Shown: piece after piece, positions 1 through 5,482 of the stretch
How positions within the stretch are numbered: the first letter of the stretch is position 1
Layout: each line of letters begins with the position of its first letter
NCBI GenBank assembly: GCA_019247135.1
Contig: JAFAPL010000057.1
Span: 1-5,720 of the forward strand
Direction of reading: 5' to 3'
DNA length: 5,720 nucleotides
Source: Chloroflexota bacterium
Lineage (GTDB): Bacteria; Chloroflexota; UBA6077; CF-72
Program-made: the position numbers and the translations under genes
The notes under the pieces: generated by a model
What the model saw: the letters and a program-made list of their open reading frames with translations, nothing else
What the model was told of the DNA's origin: nothing
The model's database searches: none

Positions 1-963
1 ATCTACTCGCAGTTCATCCTGGACTACCTGACCTACAACGGAAAGCTGTACGGCATACCGCTGCTGGACGGCGGACGTGACGGCCTCTACTACAACAAGG
101 CCATGTTCCGCGACGCCGGACTGGACCCCGAGAAGCCGCCCACCACCTTCGACGAGGTGATGCAGATGGCGCAGAAGCTCGCCAAGACGGACGCGAGCGG
201 CAATCTCACCCGCAGTGGCCACAGCCTGCGCCTCTCCGGCCAGGGGAGCGGCATCGCCGAAAAGTTCTGGTTCATCTTGAGGAACTACGGCGGAGACCCG
301 GTCGTCCAGGCCAAGGACGGGAAGAACTGGCACAACGGCTATGACAACGACGCCGGTCGCCAGACGCTCCAGTACTACATCGACGCGGTCTACAAGTACC
401 ACATCGACGACCAGAAGCTGCCGCACGACGCAGACGCGTTCGAGTCGGAGGCGACGGCGATGTTCTTGCGCGAATCGTGGGTGATTGGCGAGATCGCGCA
501 GAAGAATCCGAAACTGGAGTACGGCGTCGCACCGATGCCCAAAGGCCCCGCACGGTGGGAGACGATGGCCCAGCCGTGGGGGATCTACGTCAACAAGACG
601 GCGCAGGACCAGCAGCTCGCTTACGAGTTCGCCAAAGCCGTCACGAGCAAGGACAACGGCCTGGTGCAGGTCAAGACGAGTGGCTGGATTTCGCCGCGCC
701 AGGACATCGACTGGGCATCACTGACCCAGCAGATCCCGCAGTATCAGGTCTTCGTGAATCCGCCCAAGGAGATCGCCTACTACGCGTATCCCAAGTTCTC
801 GGAGTTCGACGAGATCCTGACCAAGATGGCCGACCGCCTCACCAACGCCTATCTGGATTCGTCACTCAACAACAACCCGGATGGTGTCGCCAAGACGATC
901 AAGGACATGGCGGCCGAGACCGACTCGCTTCTCAAACAGGCCAATCTCTACAGTGCCGAGTGA
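1..963 (+). CDS. ABC transporter sugar-binding protein, 5'-truncated by the window edge
   Basis: This is the extracellular solute-binding component of a CUT1-type carbohydrate ABC importer. It captures a sugar outside the membrane and delivers it to the two permeases encoded downstream. The reading frame is open from base 1, so the N-terminus and signal peptide lie outside the window; 320 residues are visible and the stop is TGA. Typical family-1 binding-protein features are present: the NGKLYGIPLLDGGRDGLYYN segment (residues 13-32) followed by KAMFRDAGLDP, then a TTFDEV helix, and later AMFLRESWVIGEI and YGVAPMPKGP. The aromatic-rich stretch near residues 255-265 (YYAYPKF) is compatible with sugar binding. 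The C-terminus (LLKQANLYSAE) is intact. Family assignment is firm. The substrate cannot be read from the sequence; an N-acetylamino sugar or chitooligosaccharide is inferred from the linked nagA and nagB. Confidence 0.93.
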   Translation: MYSQFILDYLTYNGKLYGIPLLDGGRDGLYYNKAMFRDAGLDPEKPPTTFDEVMQMAQKLAKTDASGNLTRSGHSLRLSGQGSGIAEKFWFILRNYGGDPVVQAKDGKNWHNGYDNDAGRQTLQYYIDAVYKYHIDDQKLPHDADAFESEATAMFLRESWVIGEIAQKNPKLEYGVAPMPKGPARWETMAQPWGIYVNKTAQDQQLAYEFAKAVTSKDNGLVQVKTSGWISPRQDIDWASLTQQIPQYQVFVNPPKEIAYYAYPKFSEFDEILTKMADRLTNAYLDSSLNNNPDGVAKTIKDMAAETDSLLKQANLYSAE

Positions 964-1927
964 GTTGACTCACACGCGCGAGAGTACCTTCTCGCCGCCC
1001 GGTGGTCGCGCGACGACCGGGCGGCGCGTGCTCGGCTTGCGCCGTTCACAGCTCGGCAAATATGCGTTCTGCTACGGCATGCTGGCGCCGGTGCTGGCGG
1101 TCTTTGCGTACTTGCGGATCATTCCCATCGTTCAGACGTTCGTCATCAGCTTTTACAAGTGGGATATGACGCAGCCCATCAAGCCATTCATCGGGCTTGA
1201 CAACTATTCGGCGCTCCTGTCCGACGAGCGCTTTCTCACCGCCATCAAAAACACCACGGTGTTCTCTTTCGTGACCGTCATCGGGAGCGTCGCGCTCGCC
1301 CTTCCCGTTGCCGTACTGCTGGCAGGCCGGGTCCGCTTCACGCCGCTGTATCAGGCGATCTTCTTTCTGCCCGTGATCACGCCCATGGTGCCGATGTCGG
1401 TCGCCTGGAAATGGATCTACGACCCGAGCCATGGCATCCTCAACTACCTCCTCTCGCTCGTCGGCATCTCCCCCGTCGGCTGGCTCGTGTACCCGGAAAC
1501 AGCGCTCTGGGCGATCATCGCGATGAGCATCTGGAAGGTCGTCGGCTACAACATGGTGATCCTGCTGGTCGGGATCAAGAACATCCCGAACGTGTACTAC
1601 GAGGCAGCCAGGATCGACGGCGCCGGCGGTTGGGCACTGTTTCGCGGCATCACCCTGCCTTTGCTGCGCCCGATTCTCCTGGTCGTGTTCGTTACCTCGA
1701 CGATCAACGCCTACAACGTCTTCACCCAGGTGTACGTGATGACACTTGGTTCGCAGGCGGCGCCTGGCAACGCGTTGCGCGTGCTGGTGTATGAGATCTA
1801 CCAGAACGGGTTTCAGTTCTTCCGCATGGGCTATGCGTCGTCGCAGGCAGTGGTGCTGACCTTGATCGTGTTCGCGCTGACCCTGTTCCAGTTCTGGATC
1901 ATGCGACGAGAGCAGGCGCTGACGTGA
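953..1927 (+). CDS. Sugar ABC transporter permease 1 (MalF/UgpA type)
   Basis: This is an integral membrane subunit of the CUT1 importer, pairing with permease 2 to form the channel. From the chosen start it is 324 residues. A basic cytoplasmic tail of about 38 residues precedes about six hydrophobic segments, near residues 39-66, 102-124, 132-154, 185-206, 238-258 and 298-318. The ATPase-contacting EAA loop is intact: EAARIDGAGG followed by WALFRGITLP, residues 217-236. The start is uncertain. There is no in-frame ATG near the end of the binding-protein gene, and the in-frame ATG at 881 would overlap that gene by 83 bases. GTG at 953 (11-base overlap) is chosen; TTG at 965 and GTG at 1028 are alternatives. 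None has a strong ribosome-binding site, so translational coupling to the upstream gene is likely. The stop overlaps the next start by 4 bases. Function is confident; the exact N-terminus is not. Confidence 0.92.
   Translation: MPSELTHTRESTFSPPGGRATTGRRVLGLRRSQLGKYAFCYGMLAPVLAVFAYLRIIPIVQTFVISFYKWDMTQPIKPFIGLDNYSALLSDERFLTAIKNTTVFSFVTVIGSVALALPVAVLLAGRVRFTPLYQAIFFLPVITPMVPMSVAWKWIYDPSHGILNYLLSLVGISPVGWLVYPETALWAIIAMSIWKVVGYNMVILLVGIKNIPNVYYEAARIDGAGGWALFRGITLPLLRPILLVVFVTSTINAYNVFTQVYVMTLGSQAAPGNALRVLVYEIYQNGFQFFRMGYASSQAVVLTLIVFALTLFQFWIMRREQALT
960..973 (+). repeat. Short inverted repeat at the binding-protein/permease junction
   Basis: The sequence gtgag-ttga-ctcac forms a perfect 5-bp stem with a 4-base loop; read as DNA it is a 14-bp near-palindrome with a TG centre. 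It covers the TGA stop of the binding-protein gene, and the candidate TTG start at 965 of permease 1 falls exactly in the loop. Hairpins at this junction in sugar ABC operons can protect binding-protein mRNA or lower permease expression. That role here is inference, and a 5-bp stem can arise by chance. Confidence 0.35.
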
Positions 1928-2751
1928 GGGCGTTCGATCGTGGCACCGCGCTGACGCATCTCGTCCTGGTGCTCGGCAGCCTGGTCATGATCTTTCCCGT
2001 GTTGTGGATGGTCAGCACGTCGTTCAAGCCGCCCAATGAGGTGTTGTCGTGGCCGCCAACGCTGCTACCGCAGTCGCCGACTCTGGCCAACTATGGAACC
2101 GTGTTCGACGCGATCCCGATCGTGCGCTTCTTTCTGAACAGCGTGTTGATCTCGCTCGTGTCGACCGCATTCGTGGTCGCCACGTCGCTGGTGGCGGGGT
2201 ACGTGTTCGCGAAGTTTGCGTTTCCTGGTCGCGACATCCTGTTCTTTTTGATCCTGATCACCGCCATCGTGCCCTTCGAGAGCTACATGACGCCGTTGTA
2301 TCTGCAAATGGTCCAGGTCAAATGGATCAACACGTACCAGGGCCTGATTGCTCCATACGCCGTCATGAGCTTCGGCGTGCTGCTCATGCGCCAGCACATG
2401 CGCTCCGCCATCCCTGACGAGCTGATCGATGCGGCCCGCATCGACGGAGCTTCGGAGTGGCGCATATTCGCCGAGATCGTCGTCGCCCTGTCCTTGCCGG
2501 CAGCCGGCGCCCTGGGAATCTTCGCCTTCATTCAGGCCTGGGCCGCTTTCCTGTGGCCGCTGCTCGTGGCCAATCAACGTGACCTGTTCAACCTGGAGCT
2601 CGGGCTCAACGCATTCCAGTTCCGATTCAGCGTCGACTACGGACCGCTGATGGCCGGGTCGGTGCTGAGCGTCCTCCCAATGGTGATTGCGTTCCTGTTG
2701 TTCCGTCGCCAGATCATCGAAAGCGCTGCGATCTCCGGCTTGAAGGGCTAG
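1924..2751 (+). CDS. Sugar ABC transporter permease 2 (MalG/UgpE type)
   Basis: This is the second membrane subunit of the CUT1 importer, 275 residues, which is the usual size for the MalG-like partner. Hydrophobic segments lie near residues 9-30, 67-97, 104-128, 137-157, 190-213 and 241-261. The family signature STSFKPPNEV is at residues 31-40, and the C-terminus ISGLKG matches the usual MalG-type ending. The EAA loop begins normally (DAARIDGASEWRIFAEI, 169-185), but the expected Leu-Pro at its end is Val-Ala (187-188), with a Pro four residues later at 192. The GTG start lies in a 4-base GTGA overlap with the stop of permease 1, indicating tight translational coupling. A weak AGG sits 7 bases upstream. 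No ATP-binding subunit is encoded in the window, as is common for CUT1 systems that share a MsiK-like ATPase. Confidence 0.94.
   Translation: MRAFDRGTALTHLVLVLGSLVMIFPVLWMVSTSFKPPNEVLSWPPTLLPQSPTLANYGTVFDAIPIVRFFLNSVLISLVSTAFVVATSLVAGYVFAKFAFPGRDILFFLILITAIVPFESYMTPLYLQMVQVKWINTYQGLIAPYAVMSFGVLLMRQHMRSAIPDELIDAARIDGASEWRIFAEIVVALSLPAAGALGIFAFIQAWAAFLWPLLVANQRDLFNLELGLNAFQFRFSVDYGPLMAGSVLSVLPMVIAFLLFRRQIIESAAISGLKG
2743..2747 (+). promoter_or_regulatory. Ribosome-binding site of nagA
   Basis: The sequence aaggg lies 5 bases before the ATG at 2753, inside the last codons of permease 2. It is the clearest Shine-Dalgarno-like element in the window. It supports the ATG at 2753 as the nagA start. 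Confidence 0.55.
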
Positions 2752-2752
2752 C

Positions 2753-3925
2753 ATGCAGATCGACGGCCGCCTGGTCGCAGACGGCCGAGCGGTGCTCGTC
2801 GAAACCGACGGTCCGCGGATCGCCCGAATCCAGGAGACGGATTCCGCGGCAAGCCCCATGCGTTGGATCGCACCGGGCCTGATCGACGTGCAGGTCAATG
2901 GCTTCGCAGGCCACGACGTGAATGCTCCCGACGTGACTCCCGCCACCATCGCAGAGCTGGTTCGCAGCCTCTGGCGTCGAGGTGTCACGGCGCTGTGCCC
3001 GACCGTGATTACCGCGCCCGAGTCGGCAATCCTGCAGGCCCTCCGCGCCATCGACTCGGCGTGCTCGGCAGACCCACTCATCGCCCACTCTGTCCGGTGT
3101 ATTCACGTCGAGGGTCCGTTCATCTCGGCCGACGATGGACCGCGCGGAGCCCACTCGCGCGATTATGTTCGGCCGCCGGACTATGCCGAGGTCGAGCGCT
3201 GGCAAGCGGCCGCGCGTGGGCGCTTGGGGATCGTCACCGTCGCTCCAGAGCTTTCCCACGCGTGCGAATTGATCGAGCATGCATCCTCCGACGGGTTGCT
3301 GGTGTCGATCGGGCATACCGCCGCGAGCTCGGAGCAGGTCCGGGCGGCCGTAGACGCCGGCGCGCGACTGTCCACCCACCTGGGCAACGGCGCGCACGCG
3401 GTGCTCCCGCGGCACCCCAACTACATCTGGGAGCAGCTTGCCGACGATCGGCTGATTGCTGGCCTGATCTTCGACGGCCATCACCTGCCGTCCGCGGTGA
3501 TGAAAACGATGCTGCGCGCCAAGACGCTCGACCGAGTTGTGCTGGTCAGCGATTGCTCGGCGCTGGGTGGGCTCCCACCGGGTGTGTACGAAACACCGGT
3601 CGGTGGCCGTGTCGAGCTCACGGCGGATAATCGTTTGACGCTGTACGGCTCGCCTTTTCTTGCAGGCGCCGCCAGCCCGCTGCCATGTGGAGTCGCCAAT
3701 GCCGTCCGTCTGGCTGGCCTGAGTCTCGCTGAGGCGCTGTGCCTGAGCTCGACGAATCCGGCCCGAGTCCTCGGCCTCGAACGCGCCGGTCGCGGCGTGG
3801 TGCGCGTCGGCGCCTCGGCCGACCTCACGGCCTTCCGCTTCGCCCCTGGTGACCCAGACCTGAGGGTCGAGCTGACGCTGGTTGCCGGCCAGGCCGTCTA
3901 CGCGGCTGAATCTGGCGCCGCGTAG
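2753..3925 (+). CDS. nagA: N-acetylglucosamine-6-phosphate deacetylase (divergent NagA subfamily)
   Basis: This is a cytoplasmic amidohydrolase-superfamily enzyme predicted to remove acetate from N-acetylglucosamine-6-phosphate, giving glucosamine-6-phosphate for NagB. It has 390 residues; E. coli NagA has 382. The barrel opens with APGLIDVQVNGFAGHDVN (40-57). By alignment from memory, metal ligands are Glu120 (HVEGPF), His188 (SIGHTA) and His209 (STHL), and the catalytic Asp is Asp267 (LVSDCSALGG). Substrate-site elements DGHHLP (241-246) and LAGAASPL (303-310) follow, then the late STNPARVLGL motif and the C-terminal strand region of the composite beta domain (GASADLTAF). The usual HLYNAM-type sequence after the third ligand is replaced by HLGNGAHAVLPRHPN, marking a separate subfamily. 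It follows permease 2 by one base and belongs to the same operon. Its tail overlaps convergent nagB by 28 bases. The N-acyl group and sugar it prefers are not certain. Confidence 0.92.
   Translation: MQIDGRLVADGRAVLVETDGPRIARIQETDSAASPMRWIAPGLIDVQVNGFAGHDVNAPDVTPATIAELVRSLWRRGVTALCPTVITAPESAILQALRAIDSACSADPLIAHSVRCIHVEGPFISADDGPRGAHSRDYVRPPDYAEVERWQAAARGRLGIVTVAPELSHACELIEHASSDGLLVSIGHTAASSEQVRAAVDAGARLSTHLGNGAHAVLPRHPNYIWEQLADDRLIAGLIFDGHHLPSAVMKTMLRAKTLDRVVLVSDCSALGGLPPGVYETPVGGRVELTADNRLTLYGSPFLAGAASPLPCGVANAVRLAGLSLAEALCLSSTNPARVLGLERAGRGVVRVGASADLTAFRFAPGDPDLRVELTLVAGQAVYAAESGAA
3898..3925. repeat. 28-bp inverted repeat forming the nagA/nagB convergent overlap
   Basis: The left arm ctacgcggc (3898-3906) and the right arm gccgcgtag (3917-3925) are perfect reverse complements of 9 bp, separated by a 10-base loop. 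The element is exactly the overlap between the two genes. Each arm encodes Ala-Ala-stop (GCC GCG TAG), nagA on the plus strand and nagB on the minus strand. The stem is GC-rich and could act as a bidirectional terminator or 3' stabiliser. No T-tract follows on either side, so it is not a canonical intrinsic terminator. The repeat is directly visible; its role is inferred. Confidence 0.75.
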
Positions 3926-4668
3926 GAGTCGGCGTCCACGTACAGTCTGGCGTCCTGATGGCGCCGGAGGATCGACGCGGGGCATTCAGGCGTGATCTGG
4001 CCGCGCAGCGTCCGCGAGACCGCGGCGCGTTTGAGCCCGCCCGGCACGACGCAGAACATGTGCGCGGCCGAGACGAGGGCCGGGATCGTGAGCGTTATGG
4101 CTCGGCGGGGTACCTCGTCGAGGCTGGCGAACGTGCCGTCGTGGACCTGCTGCTCGCGTGAGGCGGTGGAGATCTCGACCTCCCTGACCAGCTCGGGGTC
4201 ATCGAATCTGGCGGCGGGCGGGTCGTTGAATGCCAGGTGGCCATTCTCGCCGATGCCCAGACACACCAGGTCGATGGACGCCGCTGTCAGCAGCCCCGCG
4301 TACCGGCGGCACTCAGCCCGGGGAGACGCCGAGCCGTCGAGCAGATGGACCTCGCCGGGCTGCACGAGATCGAACAGGTGCTCGCGCAGGTAGCTCCCGA
4401 AGGAGGCGGGCGAACTCGGAGGCAGCCCCAGGTACTCGTCCATGTGAAAGGCGTGAACGCGGGACCAGTCAATCTGCTCCGCCGCCGCCAGGCCCGCCAG
4501 CAGCTCGTTCTGAGACGGCGCCGAGGCAAAGATCGCGCATACAGTCGGTTGGCTGTCGAGCAGAGCGCGCATGGTCGCTGCGACTTCGTTCGCGGCTGCC
4601 GCACCCATGGCCTGACGATCCGGATAGACGCAGACCTGCAAACGATCGACCCTTTCGCTGACCGGCAC
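3898..4668 (-). CDS. nagB: Glucosamine-6-phosphate deaminase/isomerase family protein (divergent NagB)
   Basis: This is a cytoplasmic enzyme predicted to convert glucosamine-6-phosphate to fructose-6-phosphate and ammonia, sending amino sugars into glycolysis. It has 256 residues; E. coli NagB has 266. Recognisable motifs are VHAFHMDEYLGLP (71-83), containing the proton-transfer Asp77, and LGIGENGHLAFNDP (137-150) with His144. Compared with the E. coli triad Asp141/His143/Glu148, the flanking residues are Asn142 and Asp149. The N-terminal phosphate loop is FASAPSQNELLAGL rather than the E. coli GLPTGGTP type. The C-terminal ITPECPASILRRHQDARLYV segment replaces the E. coli allosteric region. 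I recall these features as typical of a large NagB-like subfamily, so the isomerase/deaminase call stands but the substrate is less certain. The start is GTG, 5 bases after the SIS gene stop, with only a weak aagaag 11 bases upstream. It is probably cotranscribed with that gene. Confidence 0.88.
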   Translation of the reverse strand: MPVSERVDRLQVCVYPDRQAMGAAAANEVAATMRALLDSQPTVCAIFASAPSQNELLAGLAAAEQIDWSRVHAFHMDEYLGLPPSSPASFGSYLREHLFDLVQPGEVHLLDGSASPRAECRRYAGLLTAASIDLVCLGIGENGHLAFNDPPAARFDDPELVREVEISTASREQQVHDGTFASLDEVPRRAITLTIPALVSAAHMFCVVPGGLKRAAVSRTLRGQITPECPASILRRHQDARLYVDADSYAAPDSAA

Positions 4669-4673
4669 GCGGA

Positions 4674-5456
4674 TTACAGCTTCTTGATGCGGCCCTTGAA
4701 GCGTGCGACAAAGCGGGCATTCGCCTCGTCGCCGCCCGGCGAGTTGCCGCTCTTCCAGACCGGCGGTGAAACACCCTCGCGGACCAGCAGCTCGATCGTC
4801 TCGGCCACAATCGAATTGAGCAGGTAAGCGTTGGCAAACGTGGACATCGCCGCCACCTGCTGCTCAAAGCCCGGTATCGATACGACTGCGTCGCCGGGTT
4901 CGATCTCGCTATCGACGACCAGGTCGACCAGCTCGTACAGGTTCTTGCCGGAGGGATGGCGTGACGGATGGTCAGGCGGGGTCGCCGATGCATGGCGGAC
5001 CGATGTCACGCCGATGGTGCGTACCCCGCACCGACGTGCCTCCAGGGCCGCGTCGATCAGGGCTGCGTTGATCCCGTAGGCATTGATCAACAGCAGCAGG
5101 TCTCCCTCGCCCAGGCCGTAGTCCTCGATGACGATTCGGCCGTAGCCAGGTGTCCGTTCCATGGCCATCGACCTCAGCGCGCCATTGCTCAACAACGTGC
5201 CCTCGTCGAGGATGGCGCTGACGTGCATCAAGCCGCCCGCGCGGAAGAAGAGCTCCTGGCTGGCCAGGTTCGAGTGACCACCGGGTCCGTAGGCATACAC
5301 CAACCGATCGGACTTGATTTGGTCGGCGATGAGCCGCGCAGCCTTGTGCATCGCCTCGGCCTGCTCGTCGTGCAGGCGACGAAGGTGGTCGAAGATCGCC
5401 TCCAGGTAGCGAGTGCGAGCGGGCGCCGCCTCGGTCAACGTTCCCAAGTGTGCCAC
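4674..5456 (-). CDS. SIS-domain sugar phosphate-binding protein (UPF0309-like)
   Basis: This is a single SIS (sugar isomerase) domain protein of 260 residues resembling the UPF0309 family of about 240-250 residues, whose reaction is not firmly established. After an N-terminal helical region (about 17-50), the first sugar-phosphate loop is YAYGPGGHSNLASQELFFRA (54-73). The second loop, normally ISNSGRN-like, reads INAYGINAALIDAALEA (124-140). HPSGKNLYELVDLVVD (167-182), MSTFANAYLLNSIVAE (204-219) and the C-terminal GRIKKL match the family. It is too short for a MurQ etherase or a GlmS isomerase domain. The GTG at 5456 is the first usable start after an in-frame TGA at 5465-5463; TTG at 5447 is an alternative. 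There is no clear Shine-Dalgarno sequence. It leads a two-gene operon with nagB, suggesting an isomerase or sugar-phosphate sensor in the same pathway. Confidence 0.86.
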   Translation of the reverse strand: MAHLGTLTEAAPARTRYLEAIFDHLRRLHDEQAEAMHKAARLIADQIKSDRLVYAYGPGGHSNLASQELFFRAGGLMHVSAILDEGTLLSNGALRSMAMERTPGYGRIVIEDYGLGEGDLLLLINAYGINAALIDAALEARRCGVRTIGVTSVRHASATPPDHPSRHPSGKNLYELVDLVVDSEIEPGDAVVSIPGFEQQVAAMSTFANAYLLNSIVAETIELLVREGVSPPVWKSGNSPGGDEANARFVARFKGRIKKL

Positions 5457-5466
5457 AGTGTGTCAT
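5447..5466. repeat. Short direct and inverted repeats over the SIS gene start
   Basis: The hexamer agtgtg occurs at 5447-5452 and 5457-5462, exactly one helical turn (10 bp) apart; the two 10-mers match at 8 of 10 positions. Overlapping them is the 9-bp inverted repeat tgtg-c-caca (5449-5457), which spans the GTG start. The arrangement suits a regulator-binding site between the divergent genes. It is short enough to occur by chance. Confidence 0.3.
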
Positions 5467-5482
5467 CGCCAGCCCATCGCTC
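5457..5482. promoter_or_regulatory. Divergent intergenic gap between the SIS and ceramidase-family genes
   Basis: Only 26 bases separate the two outward-facing start codons. I see no convincing -35/-10 pair and no Shine-Dalgarno sequence for either gene. Any promoters must lie within the opposing coding sequences, or the transcripts are leaderless. The region must contain transcription control because both genes start here, but no specific element can be named. Confidence 0.4.

Noticed and set aside
881..952. ATG at 881 as the start of permease 1
   Set aside because: It would give an 83-base overlap with the binding-protein gene and an Arg/Pro/Ser-rich tail that looks like an out-of-frame reading of that gene.
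2065..3081. 338-codon open frame on the minus strand opposite permease 2 and nagA
   Set aside because: It crosses the boundary of two real genes, has low-complexity His/Gln/Arg/Asp-rich composition and contains no motif.
3898..3925. Canonical intrinsic terminator between nagA and nagB
   Set aside because: The stem is present, but no T-run follows on either strand, so only a non-canonical role can be suggested.
2714..3985. 423-codon open frame on the minus strand opposite nagA
   Set aside because: It is antisense to a gene with full family motifs. Its product is Arg/Gly-rich with no recognisable domain, as expected for a shadow frame in high-GC DNA.
4237..4827. 196-codon open frame on the plus strand opposite nagB and the SIS gene
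   Set aside because: It spans two genuine minus-strand genes and has no recognisable domain or ribosome-binding site.
4674..5456. SIS protein as a MurNAc-6-phosphate etherase (MurQ) for peptidoglycan recycling
   Set aside because: It is shorter than MurQ (about 300 residues), and its HPSGK and C-terminal GRI motifs fit the UPF0309 group instead.
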